From Perkinsus olseni (Eukaryota; Perkinsozoa; Perkinsida): a stretch of DNA of 36,671 nt. Location of the stretch: positions 1-36,671 of the forward strand of contig JABANN010000347.1 in NCBI GenBank assembly GCA_013115125.1. Direction: 5' to 3'. Below are positions 21,304-32,259 of this stretch, piece by piece (the first letter of the stretch is position 1; each line of letters starts with the position of its first letter). The notes beneath the pieces are model-generated. The model saw only the letters and a list, made by a program, of their open reading frames with translations, was not told the origin of the DNA and searched no databases. The position numbers and the translations under genes were made by a program.

Positions 21304-21704
21304 AATGATAAAAAACAAAAAGCTGCCGAATTGGTTGAGCGAAATTCGCCGTTCTTGATGGTACTGGAGGGATCCGTCAATGGGGAAAACTTCCGAAAAA
21401 TCTTGCTTCCTAGGATCCGCGTCACGGCAAGTGAAAATGCGCAGATCTGCATCGCTACGCTCCGCGCATGGTACATCTCGCTCGCCCAAGCGGGATAGAT
21501 ACCTGCACGCACGCACATGCACGCGTGACCTCCACGTCCGTTGCTTGTGACACTGAGCTGCATACATCGTGATGTTGCCTGAGCAATGCGATGACTCCGC
21601 GGGTCGCGGCCCTGTCTCGCTCAGTCTGTCGCTGCAATTACAGTTGCTCGAGCGACCATCGTCTACTTCGAGCGTTTTCTCAGGATCTTATTTTTATCCC
21701 ACTC
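21304..21704. promoter_or_regulatory. Divergent intergenic region between membrane gene B and BiP
   Basis: The two start codons are 401 bases apart and point away from each other, so this stretch must hold both promoters. It contains the element shared with gene A (21449-21487) and, at 21532-21539, CCACGTCC. The reverse complement of the latter, GGACGTGG, is one base from the UPR element TGACGTGG known from animal BiP-type promoters. Whether alveolates use such a site is unknown. ACGC repeats (about 21506-21525) lie next to it. Confidence 0.55.
21449..21487 (-). promoter_or_regulatory. Conserved upstream element of gene B
   Basis: On the minus strand this reads GGGCGAGCGAGAT, 18 bases, then GAGCGTAGCGATGC. 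It is the counterpart of 16625-16658 upstream of gene A, at the same 146-base distance from the start codon. The intervening sequence is much less alike, so the blocks look selected. Confidence 0.5.
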
Positions 21705-23669
21705 ATGAGAATATTCATCCCCATCCTCGCCTCGGTCAGCACCTTGGTGTTCGGCGCCAAGGAGGAGGACAAGGTTTCCGGCCCTGTGGTTGGTATCGAT
21801 CTTGGTACCACCTACTCCTGCGTCGGGATCTACAAGAACGGTCGCGTTGAGATCATTCCCAACGACCAGGGCAACCGTATCACTCCGTCTTACGTCGCGT
21901 TCACTGATGAAGAGCGCCTCGTTGGTGAAGCCGCCAAGAACTACGTCGCCGTCGACCCTCAGAACACCGTCTTCGACGTTAAAAGGCTGATCGGCCGCCG
22001 TTACGCTGACAAGACTGTTCAGCGCGATAAGAAGCTCTTGCCCTTCAGCATTACCGACAAGGGTGGCAAGCCGATGATCGAAGTTGCTGTGAAAGGCCAG
22101 AAGAAGGTCTTGACTCCTGAGGAGATCTCTGCCATGGTTTTGACCAAGATGAAGGAGACCGCTGAGAACTACCTCGGTACTGAAGTCAAGAACGCCGTGA
22201 TCACTGTGCCCGCTTACTTCAACGATGGTCAGCGTCAGGCCACCAAGGACGCTGGCACCATTGCTGGCCTCAACGTCATGAGGATCATCAATGAGCCTAC
22301 TGCTGCCGCTATCGCTTATGGTCTCGATCAGAAGTCCGAGAAGAACATCCTGGTTTATGATTTGGGCGGCGGTACTTTCGATGTTTCCTTGTTGACGATC
22401 GACAACGGTGTCTTCGAGGTCGTGGCCACCTCCGGTGATACTCACTTGGGTGGTGAGGACTTTGACCAACGTGTCATGGACCACTTCATCAAGATTTTCC
22501 AAAAGAAGCACAAGAAGGATCTTCGCTCTGACAAGCGTGCCTTGGCCAAGCTCCGTAGAGAGGTCGAGAAGGCTAAAAGGGCCTTGTCATCCACTCATCA
22601 AGCTCGTGTTGAGATTGAAGGCATCATGGACGGCATCGACTTCTCTGAGACTCTCTCGAGGGCCCGCTTCGAGGAGCTGAACGCCGATCTGTTCAAGAAC
22701 ACCTTGACGCCCGTGAAGACGGTCTTGGATGACTCTGGCTTGTCGAAGAGTCAGATTGATGAGGTCGTGTTGGTCGGTGGGTCCACTCGTATTCCCAAGA
22801 TTCAGTCTTTGATCAAGGACTTCTTTGGTGGCAAGGAGCCCAACCGTGGTATCAACCCTGACGAGGCCGTGGCCTATGGTGCCGCCGTGCAGGGTGGTAT
22901 CTTGAAGGGTGAGGGCGGACAGGACCTTCTTCTGTTGGACGTTACCCCTCTGTCTCTCGGTATCGAGACTGTCGGAGGCGTCATGACCAAGATCATCAAC
23001 CGTAACACTGTTATTCCGACCAAGAAGTCTCAGGTCTTCTCGACCTACCAGGACAACCAGCCCGCTGTCAACATCCGGGTCTTCGAGGGTGAGCGCCCTA
23101 TGACCAAGGATAACCACGAGCTTGGTAATTTCGAGCTCACTGGAATCCCTCCTGCCCCTAGGGGTCAGCCGCAGATTGAAGTCACCTTCGAGATCGACGC
23201 CAATGGCATCATGAACGTTCAGGCAGTTGACAAGGGCACTGGCAAGAAGGAGCATGTGACGATTACCAATGACAAGGGCCGTCTGTCTGAGGAGCAGATC
23301 GAGCAGATGATTCGCGATGCTGAGAAGTTTGCTGATGAGGATAAGAAGACCAAGGAGAGGCTTGACGCTAAGAACGCCTACGATAACTACCTCCACTCGA
23401 TGCGCAGTGCTATCGAGGGTACTGGCGGTCAGCCTGGTCTTGGTGAGAAGATGGACGAAGAGGAGAAGGAGCAAGTCCTCGAGGCTGTTCAGGAGGGTGA
23501 GGACTGGATCTCCACCAATGGTGAGACTGCTGACGCCGAAGAGATCAAGGCCCAGCAGAAGGAGACTGAAGGGGTGTGTGGTCCTATCATCAGCAAGTAC
23601 TACCAGGCTGGTGGTGGTGGCGAGGACATGGATGAGGACGAGGATGATGATGCTCCTGATGAGCTCTAA
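21705..23669 (+). CDS. HSPA5: ER-lumenal Hsp70 chaperone BiP/GRP78
   Basis: BiP folds secretory proteins in the ER and regulates the unfolded-protein response. The gene is intronless and encodes 654 residues. The chosen ATG gives an 18-residue signal peptide ([18 protein letters not shown]); an in-frame ATG at 21591 would add 38 residues that hide it. ATP-domain signatures are [16 protein letters not shown] (from residue 31), [33 protein letters not shown] and [14 protein letters not shown]. The hinge is [18 protein letters not shown], followed by the substrate domain ([20 protein letters not shown]) and lid. The C-terminus is an acidic tail ending APDEL, an ER-retrieval signal of the KDEL type with Pro in the first position. 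The length and all motifs fit the family. It is the first gene of the plus-strand array and is divergent from membrane gene B. Confidence 0.97.
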   Translation: MRIFIPILASVSTLVFGAKEEDKVSGPVVGIDLGTTYSCVGIYKNGRVEIIPNDQGNRITPSYVAFTDEERLVGEAAKNYVAVDPQNTVFDVKRLIGRRYADKTVQRDKKLLPFSITDKGGKPMIEVAVKGQKKVLTPEEISAMVLTKMKETAENYLGTEVKNAVITVPAYFNDGQRQATKDAGTIAGLNVMRIINEPTAAAIAYGLDQKSEKNILVYDLGGGTFDVSLLTIDNGVFEVVATSGDTHLGGEDFDQRVMDHFIKIFQKKHKKDLRSDKRALAKLRREVEKAKRALSSTHQARVEIEGIMDGIDFSETLSRARFEELNADLFKNTLTPVKTVLDDSGLSKSQIDEVVLVGGSTRIPKIQSLIKDFFGGKEPNRGINPDEAVAYGAAVQGGILKGEGGQDLLLLDVTPLSLGIETVGGVMTKIINRNTVIPTKKSQVFSTYQDNQPAVNIRVFEGERPMTKDNHELGNFELTGIPPAPRGQPQIEVTFEIDANGIMNVQAVDKGTGKKEHVTITNDKGRLSEEQIEQMIRDAEKFADEDKKTKERLDAKNAYDNYLHSMRSAIEGTGGQPGLGEKMDEEEKEQVLEAVQEGEDWISTNGETADAEEIKAQQKETEGVCGPIISKYYQAGGGGEDMDEDEDDDAPDEL

Positions 23670-23911
23670 GTTTTTCGATCTCTTTCATGTGGAGAGACCA
23701 ACAACTCCTGTCAATAGACACCACTGGTTGACAAACGGATAACGCTATTTTTACGACAATGAAGGTCTGTTGTGTTGTTATAGCGTTGCTGGAGGACAGA
23801 AACGGCTCCTGGACTTCTACCTGGACCGAACGGCCGAGGCCATTGGGCGTATGTTGCTGCCTTCCTCTGAATGAGCATAGAGTGGCCGAGTGGCCTTTGC
23901 GCTCTTTCAAA

Positions 23912-25419
23912 ATGCCGATGGCACATTCCACTGCCGTGCTAGCCGGAGGCTTTGCTTATCAGCGGGCGCTGGCTCTCGGTACAGGCGCGGGAGTTGAGAG
24001 GAAGCCAGGGTTCAAGGAGTGGAAGGGTCACATGAGACGCCACAGAGCGTATCTTAGTGTCATCGAGTCCTACCTTGCACGAGAGCTGCGGCACTTGCGG
24101 CTACGGCATCGCGAGGAAGCAAGGGTCGATCCCATGGCAACCGTTAGCCTGCTTTCTGATGATCATTTGCCAGACTTGGTTGCCACTGAGGGGGCTAGGA
24201 AGGCGAGTGGAGAACTGCAAGAGTAGGTCCTTTCGGAAAATCCCCCGCCACCGCTTCAACAGTCGCCAGCCGATGGTCTTTCAGACAGTTGTGCTGGGCG
24301 CCCGAGCCTCCGGTGTCGCTGCCTCCCATAACGAGAAGATCTGTTGGCAGCCCGAGACTGCCACTTCGAGCAGACACTGAGCTGGCGCATGATGCATTAG
24401 CTGGGCCGACCTTTGACAGTCTCGTAACCGCCAGCTTCGACATCCAGCTACCCGAGGGTCGTCCCGATTGGGAACATGCAACCAGTAGAACTCCGCGACT
24501 GGTGAAATGCACTCCTCGCCGACGCTGTCTTCGTAAGCCTAGCACTGCGCCGCCAGTGGGCACCACCATGATGGTCCTGCAGTCTGGAGACACTGGCTCG
24601 TCTGTCGGGACTGAGTGCTCCTTATTGGCTTATGCTAGCACTATGAGCGAGGGATGGGATACATCTTCCTTCTTTGCGGACCCCCCGCCAGTGCGAGCTC
24701 CCTCACGGCCGCGGTCGAAGAAAGTATCGCCGCGAAGGGTCAAGCGCAAGAAGAGCATTTCGGTGCAGACCGAGGCCGTCGAGACGACGGTCGATCCTCA
24801 CACGGTATGCGTTGCTGTGTTGGGGCGGGTGTACCGACGGGCATGGAAGGTGAGGCTCCGACGACAGCACCAGTAGTCGTGGAGTAGATAGCTGCCTTGC
24901 TCGGTTATTAATAGTTGTCGCGTTTGCTTCCCCTATTTAAACATGAGACGTATTGTCTTTCAGAACTTCTGTAGAGCACGAGAGCTCCAGGTGAGACGCA
25001 ACGAGGCAGCCGGGATCATCCAAAGGCGTTATCGGGCTTCGGTCCTGTCACGACGTCCACGGCACTTTCGAGGATATCCAAGGTCGCTGCGTGTCAACGA
25101 CGAAGTGGCTGCAAGAGTGATTCAGAAGCAGTTCAGATCGTACAGGATGTCACGAGCGGACCTCGTGACTCAAGTCGTCGCGAGTGCTCAGAACTTTGCC
25201 TTGGCTGCAGTGGAGAGGCGAGAGAGGGCTCGTTCTGAAGCGAGTGCAGCAGGGCGGGCTAAGGCTCAGCAGCATCGAGCGGAAACGACGCCGGCTCGGC
25301 AGCAACAAGTGGCAGTGCCGCAAACGTACACTACGGAGCACGAGATAGCAGCCACGAAGATACAAGGGTTTTTGATGAGGCGACGACGAACAAGTGGCTT
25401 TTGCCCATTTATTGAGTAG
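23912..25419 (+). CDS. IQ-motif (calmodulin-binding type) protein, three exons
   Basis: Proposed exons are 23912-24222, 24285-24849 and 24964-25419, with GT-AG introns of 62 and 114 bases, giving a continuous frame (KASGELQE-QLCWAPEPP and RRAWK-NFCRARELQ). The first two thirds is low in recognised features: a basic helical stretch (ARELRHLRLRHREEAR), a Pro/Arg-rich segment (PPPVRAPSRPRSKKVSPRR) and a basic patch (RVKRKKSISVQTE). The C-terminal third carries IQ-like repeats: AAGIIQRRYRASVLSRR, AARVIQKQFRSYRMSR and AATKIQGFLMRRRR. IQ motifs bind calmodulin or light-chain-type proteins, and multi-IQ proteins are common in cilia and the cytoskeleton. An earlier in-frame ATG at 23759 would add 51 residues. 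It lies 240 bases after BiP and before the DHHC gene. Confidence 0.8.
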
Positions 25420-25515
25420 CAGTTCATGCTATGCAGCTTGTCTTAGCCTGAAGGCCTGTGAGACCTCCTTGCCTCGAGTTCCAGTGGCGCAGGGGATTCC
25501 ATGCACTAGCACGAG

Positions 25516-28500
25516 TTGAACGAACGCTGGCACGTGCCGCACGGCTGGTGGGTGATAGACTGCAGTGCTTTTGATGCTGACCTCAGTAGCAGCATCGAAG
25601 CCGACACGGAAGAACGGAGCATCAACGCAGTCCTTCGCGATAAAGCGGGTAGAAACCCGCCATCACAAATCATCAGACTTCCACCTTTCGACCATATCCC
25701 TGAGCGGGCACGCGACTGAGCAAGTGTAGCCTGATCTCAGGCCTTCGAGCGCCGAGCTCACACACAACAGAGGGACGTTGATGGTAACACAGCACTCCAT
25801 TGGGCTTCATGGTACGAACCCTGTGCTACTACTGTTGGGGTTAGGCTCACGCTCAGGCATGGTAATCATGAAATAGTTCGAGAGATAGTGTCCAATCCAA
25901 TGACTTTTGCGTTGATTGCGGAGCCTAATGTCTACGATGAAACCCCAATGATGTGGGCCGCGAAGGTGGGTCCAGGAGAACAATCTCTCCGGGTCCTATT
26001 AATTCAGGCTTCTAACGCCGTCGGGGCTGGGATAATGATCGAAGCCATGACCCCCGCTTCGAGAGGGCGGGACAGCGCCGTCCAGGCCCTGCTCAATACT
26101 CACGACCAGGTGTGGGAGGGCGGAAACGTGCCGATTGACACGCCAGTGGCCCCATTCAGGATGGATTCACGCTGTTAATCGTCTGCGCCCAGTTCGATAA
26201 CGTGGCTATGATGGAGTGGCTCTGGCTAACTGGTGGCCTGTTCATTGATGAGAGAGATAACCTGGGCCGAACGGCGCTGCATTGGGCTGCGTGCAAGGTG
26301 TGTTAATCAGGGGCAGCCGAGCGATACGGGCACGGCGACCCTGTGTTCCACTTTCAACAGACTCTGTTGAGAGTATATGACAGCCTGTTGAACAGACTTT
26401 CGCGGAGTACGAGGACTCCCATCTTAGGGTCATCGGAAGTCCATCCAGTGGCTGCTGTCTCGCGGTGCTTCGCTAACTGAGCGTGATGAAGAGGGTATCA
26501 CCCCATTACACCTAGCTTCTATGCAGGGACATACTATGGTCAGTAGGAGCCTGTATGTCGATCGAACCGCGTAGCATGTTCTGTCGAGAAGCCCTGACTA
26601 TGTGCTTGCGGGCGTTGCCAACTGCGATATGATCCCTGATTCACCCCTGATGCCTTAAGAATCGTCAGGTTATCGACACACTGATCGACGTCGGTGGCGT
26701 CTACCTGTTGGACGAGCCGGCAGATAACGGTGACTCGCCGATGACTTTGGCCAGGCGAAATGGCTTCCAATGGATCTACTTGTGCATGCAGGTGATGGCC
26801 TCTGCATCTCGCTAGTACTGTGGACCTACCCCGTCGAGCTCACGTTCCATCCTTGGCTCCTCTCTACTTCAGAAGGCGCGTCTTTGTAACGCCCTCTTTG
26901 GCCGACCGTATCTCTCACATAACGACCATGCGAACATGTCAGTCCCTAACTGGTCATGCTTCCTCCCATCGTTGCCATGCAGGTTCGTCATGGCCTTCAT
27001 TCTCGACTTCATTTTCTTCGCCTTCATACTTTGGCCATGGCTCAACAATGATCCTTGGGATGCCCTATGGCTTCATATAGAAGCTCTGTGCTTAGTCCTC
27101 ACCATTACTCTCTGGGCTGTGACTTGTTACAGCGACCCCGGTAGGTTGAGCGCATAAGCGGAACAGCAGGAGCCGTAGAGATGACAGCCTTCCGTGAATG
27201 TGGCCGCAGAGAAGATTCTGAGGTTTCAGCTCAGGCTGGCTTGCTGAGTACGCCTTGCCGTCACAGGCCGACGCTTGTCGAGAGTTCGTTGGTGTTGCGA
27301 GCGGCTGGACCCGGGTAGCGGAGGCCAGCACTCCTGCCAGCCCTCACGCTATTCCTACAGATACCTTCGTCTATGGACTGTGAAGAAGCGCTTGTCCCAG
27401 CAGCTCCAGGGTCCAACAATGAAGCTTCTCGAGTTGCAAAGGCGACGTGATCTGCATCAGCTGAGCTCGCCTCCTTCGTTCAGGGGGCTTTGGAATTGAC
27501 ACAGCGAGCCATCTACAGTCGGGCTTCGTCGGCGAACAGTCGTCTGGTCAACGGCACTGAGGCCAGAGGTATTCCGTCAGATGCCTTTGAGCTCCATCCG
27601 TCCAAAGCTTCGAGGCTCGATGTCGGGTTCTTGCAAGGGGAGAGTATTGTGTCAGACAGAGCTTTCGGCAACCTCTGTGATGAGGATCCTGATGCCGCCG
27701 CCGGTCTTCCCGGCCGGCTTATCAGCTCTAAGCTTGCGAAGTTACGTATAGGGGAGGTATCCGAGTCGTACTACCGCTCCCTGTGCGAGGGCCGTTTTAA
27801 GCAGGTACGTTCTTGCAGCAGTTTGGGCTACTACAACTGGATCCAATCGCCCTCAGGTTTGCGTTATCTGTCGGGTTGTTCATACTCTGCGGTCACGACA
27901 TTGCAAAGAATGCCGGCGCTGTGTCGACCGGCTTGACCATCACTGCCCGTGGATAGACAACTGTGTTGGGATCCGAAATCAGAGAAGTTTCTACCTCTTT
28001 CTTCTGGTAACCTGTGCCCAGTCTCTTTCTCAAAGCACGTACGATCGTATCTTTCTCGGGTCAGGTATTGTTAGCGGGATTGGTGATCACGTACTATTTG
28101 GTATTTCGTTTCGTGTCCACTGTTACCCTCCAAGCTACACCCACATCGAAGCTCGAAGTCGACATCGTGACTGCTGCCGTGGTGAGACTCTCCCTCCCCT
28201 CGCTCAGTGTCTGGGTTATCCTTATGCCGTTGTTTTGGGAATTTTTCCGATCAGTTGCTCTTAGCAGCCGCCAACTTGCTGTGGGCAGGATTTGTCACAA
28301 CTCTTCTTATCAGACAAACTTGCTTCATGCTGCTCAATTTGACCACTGCTGAAGTAGGTGAGGGTCAGTCATTGATGATTTGTTATGGGAAGCAAGGCAG
28401 CGCGAATATACTGAGTCCTAGGAGCTCACGAAATCGATAATCTCAGATCATGCTTTCCTGTTCAGTTGTGCGTCAGTTTACAGTACAATTCAGTTTCCGA

Positions 28501-28838
28501 TTCGGTTCGACTTTTTTTGATGTCCTTAGCTTGCGGGCCCGCCCCGAATGGCCGGTATACAGTGTTTTCTTAAGGGAGCTCACACGGACTGCATGAGGAG
28601 CTTCTTCGATTCAGGTCATCACAAGACCCTCGTACGTTCGGAGAAGGTTCCCCGCGGAAAGTTGGAAATACTGGTAAGTGGATTCATGCGAATAATGCAG
28701 GTATCCAAGGCTCGTTCCAGTCCATGATTGACAGCTTACAGGTACTTGGAAGGGTTTTGCTCCCTGAGGGCTCCCCTTGATGTCATGAGAAGAGTTAAGG
28801 CCTTTTGGACTCTTCGCGACGACGGTCAGGACGACCGT
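25516..28838 (+). CDS. Ankyrin-repeat DHHC protein S-acyltransferase (AKR1/ZDHHC17 type)
   Basis: These membrane enzymes attach palmitate to cysteines, usually at the Golgi. Small exons give ankyrin repeats: [20 protein letters not shown] (25780-25885), [45 protein letters not shown] (26255-26300), [31 protein letters not shown] (26535) and [16 protein letters not shown]. Two membrane segments follow ([20 protein letters not shown] and a second ending VTCYSDPG). After a linker comes the zinc-binding core [20 protein letters not shown], then [20 protein letters not shown], with the catalytic DHHC codons at 27935-27946. Later come two more membrane segments and NLTTAE, the TTxE motif. Then [20 protein letters not shown] and [15 protein letters not shown] run to a GT donor after 28838. 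Order and motifs fit AKR1/HIP14. Both gene ends and several junctions are uncertain, and no start ATG was found. Confidence 0.85.
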
Positions 28839-30194
28839 GTAAGTAGCTTGCGCTTGGCATGCAACTGTGGGATCCGGCCTGGTCGGCGCGGGGGGAGTGA
28901 AACGCGCCTATCGGGTTGTCGCGTCTTTTCCCCTGCGCGAATCCCACCCTTGTCCGTCCAAGCATTCTCCCTCAAGTAGGACTTCAACGTGTCAAGAGAG
29001 ACTACTACCATGCCGTGAACTTCGGTTGAAACATGCTCAACGATGGGATCGATTATTTCTGTACAGTTAATCCCGTTTTGCTTTGTCTTGCGGGAGCGCG
29101 CCTGATAATACTGCAAGCTGGGGAGCAGGGTTGCGGATAGCTGATTCTGGAGGTTATCAAAAATAGGAAACGCGTTCAAGAGAATGGCATAGGTTTTGAA
29201 GGCGCACTAGCTATTCGAAGGGCATCCGACTCGGTGGCAGTGTGAAGGCACGCGATGGTGTGAGTTGTATCAATACTTCGTCAGAAGGTAGTGCCTTGTG
29301 ATCGCAGAATAGAGTAATTATCGATCGAACATCATCAGTTCAGAGGGAGATGCCAAGGCCAACCGGGTCGTTGTGATCCAGCTAACACAGTAACCAGATA
29401 TGAGAAAAGTCAATCTCAATCGATTATCCAATCTTGATGAATCATCCAAGTTGAGTGACAGATCGCTTGAGCCTTGCAGTGGACAGTATCACAATGCATT
29501 GCATGGGGAGCGACGGCCGACTCGACAACGGTCGCTCAACGGTAACGTTCTCGGGTCTAGAACACTTTCGGCAACGTTTCTAGAGAAGTTCGAGACTAGT
29601 TTGTAGGATCGGTTCGGAATCTTCCTATTGGTCTATTGAGCGACCGGAACATTCCCCGATCGTACCATTGCAACGCTCGAAGGGAACGCTCAGCGTTGCT
29701 ATTTCTGCGCCAACGGAAGCTTTTTCGGGCGACAGCTACTGCGACTGCGCACTTTCCTGTTATGTCTCCCGAGGGGAGGAGGACCATGCCCGGGTATAAA
29801 TGGATGACACCCATTCAGAATGGGGCCATTGACGCTCTCCCATTGATGCGAGAATGATTGTTCTCGTATCAATGGTGCTCGTCCGTCGGCTCGTCCTCAG
29901 GATCCGTTAGTTTGAGAGCCGATTCTTCCTCATATTTTTCCTGTAGTCGAGTCTGTCGGCAACATCGTTCTGATCGGTCTGATTGGGGAGCAATCACTGA
30001 TCTCTCTCACCTTTTCGTCAAATGCTCAAAAACTGACGGTTGGGCACTCGAGAGGAAGCCAACTCTGCCGAATCGGAATCCACGCCTCGACTACAGGCCC
30101 TGGAGTAAGCTCTGAAGTTCCACGGGACATGGAACCGCTGCACCGCAGTGGGGAACGTAAGACACTGTCGTAATGTCTTAAAGGCAGTTTATCG
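28839..30194. other. 1.35 kb without a supported gene
   Basis: This lies between the DHHC gene and the first protease. The last exon of the DHHC gene and the first protease's promoter may be inside. Open frames on both strands (for example 28826-29179, 29400-29606, 29636-29857) show no family motif. One clear hairpin lies at 29840-29875. Confidence 0.45.
29840..29875. repeat. 15-bp hairpin
   Basis: CCATTGATGCGAGAA, a six-base loop (TGATTG), then TTCTCGTATCAATGG. The arms pair at 14 of 15 positions in DNA; the fifteenth is a G-T pair, allowed in RNA. It lies about 420 bases before the first protease start. No T-run follows, so it does not look like a terminator. Confidence 0.8.
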
Positions 30195-30260
30195 GTGATC
30201 AGAGCTTTTCGATTTCTCAAGGTTCTACTCCTGGCAGAGGTTTTTTTCCATCGCACGATC

Positions 30261-31472
30261 ATGTCGCTGTTCGTTTTCTCCCTGTCCGTCCTGAACCTTG
30301 CACTGGCCCGTGTGTTGACCTTGCCGTTCCACAGTGAATACGGTCACATCGTCCTCGTCCTCGACGGTCACCCCATATCTTTGTTGGCCGATTCTGGTTC
30401 TGCGAGGTTCTTCGTTGTCTATGGGGGATGGTTCGAGAGGCAGTATGGTCGGGGTAGCTGCAGGAGACACAACATGACTTGTTACTTCTGTCCTGTAGAG
30501 GCTCCTTGTGACGATATCGAACAACGTGACAGAATTACGGTTGGATACGCTGAAGGCCTGGATGTTTACCAGTACATCCAACATAGCGGGGTATTAGACC
30601 TCGGACAGTCAACAGTGAACGTCACTTTTGGTCTGGTCGTGAATTACACTTCCAACTACAACGTGTCGCCCATTCCGACTCTCGGGCTCTCCTTCGGTCG
30701 AGCAGATATCCCTAAGACTTTCTTGCAGCAGCTGAATGACCTGGAGGTTATCGACACTCTATCTTACTCCATTCATTTTGAAAGGTTCTGTCCTTATGAA
30801 AAAGGGAAACTCATCGTTGGTGGCGTCGGGAGCAAGGGCCAAGATACTATTCGTCTGCCTCTCAGTATGCCTCCCGAGCTGAAGCGTCGACTTTACGTGC
30901 CCATCGCCTCGGTGGGGATTGTTGAACGTCAAGAGGTGGAAGCGAGCCTCTCTGGAGACGGATCGAGGAAGATAATTCGGTTTTCACTGCAAGACAGGGT
31001 TGCCCTATTCGATACTGGCAACATGGGTATCGACTTGCCCTACATGGTGATGTCCGCTCTGATCGAAGAATTGGAGGCTGGTGTTAGCACACTAGCGAAC
31101 TCGCGCACTCTTAGGGTTGAAAACATCATGTGGTGGGAGGTCGATCGTCCGATGGTCTGGGTGATACGACCGAACCACGTGAGGTTTCTGCCCACAATAG
31201 TCTATTCGCTGGTTGGAGAAGGGAATGAGACTGTGGATATTAGAATATCCCCGGAGCATTACGTCGGGACCTGTAGTTATGACGAATGCATGGTTTATCT
31301 CCATGCCAGTAACGCTACAGAGCTAGTGGTGGGCGAGCCGTTTTTTCGCGCTTATGATGCACATGTTGATCTCGAAGGAGAGATCATCTCCGTCAAACCA
31401 CAGCCGTCGAGGCCGGCCGCTCACTTGAGAGTTGGCCATGACCCGCGAAGACTCATGCTCCCCAGCGTATGA
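30261..31472 (+). CDS. Secreted pepsin-like aspartic protease, copy 1
   Basis: This is an A1-family, two-lobed aspartic endopeptidase. The ATG at 30261 gives a short signal peptide (MSLFVFSLSVLNLALA); an in-frame ATG at 30195 adds 22 residues. The first catalytic motif is ADSGSARFF (Asp about residue 44 of the 403 predicted) and the second is LFDTGN, with Asn where most family members have Thr or Ser. A Cys cluster follows the first motif (GSCRRHNMTCYFC, EAPC). PTLGLSFGRADIPKTFLQQL is the typical A1 region after the flap. There is no recognisable propeptide: the mature-like strand HIVLVLDGHPISLLAD starts within 30 residues of the signal peptide. It is intronless and the first of a tandem set with 33941-35173 and 35361-36575. 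Confidence 0.88.
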   Translation: MSLFVFSLSVLNLALARVLTLPFHSEYGHIVLVLDGHPISLLADSGSARFFVVYGGWFERQYGRGSCRRHNMTCYFCPVEAPCDDIEQRDRITVGYAEGLDVYQYIQHSGVLDLGQSTVNVTFGLVVNYTSNYNVSPIPTLGLSFGRADIPKTFLQQLNDLEVIDTLSYSIHFERFCPYEKGKLIVGGVGSKGQDTIRLPLSMPPELKRRLYVPIASVGIVERQEVEASLSGDGSRKIIRFSLQDRVALFDTGNMGIDLPYMVMSALIEELEAGVSTLANSRTLRVENIMWWEVDRPMVWVIRPNHVRFLPTIVYSLVGEGNETVDIRISPEHYVGTCSYDECMVYLHASNATELVVGEPFFRAYDAHVDLEGEIISVKPQPSRPAAHLRVGHDPRRLMLPSV

Positions 31473-31784
31473 CAGTTGTATTAACATCTTTGATACCATG
31501 TCGGGTGTGATTTTGTTCAACGACAGCTGTCCCGTTCCTAGCGGTTCCCAATTTATAGTAAGTGTGTGATAGTAGAAGCGTATTCGCCGAGCGAGTGCAT
31601 CAGTGTGTGACTAACGCTCGTCCGTCACTGAGTACTCTGTAGTAGCCGTATGGATCCAGAAGTCCTAGCGTGTAGCGTTCTGGCGAAGCTCGTAGTTGTT
31701 CACGATAGTGGTAGGGAAGATCGAGTTAACTGTTGGGTCCCATGGCTCGATCACCAGGGCACTCGTTCGCCGGTTTCTGGCTTT
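31473..31784. other. Intergenic region before the decayed protease copy
   Basis: No gene is supported. CCGAGCGAG at 31587-31595 resembles the GGCGAGCGAG element seen upstream of genes A, B and protease copy 2. Confidence 0.4.
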
Positions 31785-31982
31785 TATGCAGAATTGTCGA
31801 CTCCGTTTTCCCGTCGTCAGCTTCATGCTCGCTTCTCGATTGTGTATGATTTCCAGCCTAGGTCTCATGAGGTTTCGTTCGGGCCTTGAGTCTGCGAGGT
31901 TCTTCGTTGTTTATGGGAATGGTTTGCGAGGCAGCATGATGGTGGTAGCCGTAGGAGACAAAAAATGACTTGTTACCCCTGC

Positions 31983-31995
31983 GGGAGCTCAATAT
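31983..31995. repeat. Target-site duplication, left copy
   Basis: GGGAGCTCAATAT, identical to 32485-32497. The two copies flank the inserted element exactly where the protease similarity is interrupted. Confidence 0.85.
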
Positions 31996-32066
31996 TTTTT
32001 TTATTGCCTGGGCGTTACAAGCTCAAAGCTTATCGCCCATCACACGACCCGCGCAAGCAGATCCCG

Positions 32067-32088
32067 CTATGGTTAGACCCAACCATAG
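32067..32088. repeat. Small hairpin inside the retroposon
   Basis: CTATGGTT, loop AGACCC, AACCATAG: a perfect 8-bp stem near the poly(A) end of the element. Confidence 0.7.
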
Positions 32089-32259
32089 AGCCTTAAAACA
32101 ACAGAGGAAGATCAATCTTTCATCATCAGCTCGGAGGTTCTTGAGAGGGGCTTCGGCGCAACCACGTCGTGCAGCCAGGCAGGCCGGTGACTGAGGCATG
32201 CCACACTGGGCAGCCTACTAGGCATGAGGGAGAAAAAAGGTGAGGAGAGGATCAAGACA

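Noticed and set aside
22587-23474. Long antisense frame of 295 codons opposite BiP (and another at 21663-22511)
   Set aside because: These are shadows of the strongly biased BiP codons. They show no motif and no initiation context.
28826-29179. 117-codon minus-strand frame after the DHHC gene
   Set aside because: It has no recognised motif, is on the strand opposite to its neighbours, and overlaps the likely 3' end of the DHHC gene.
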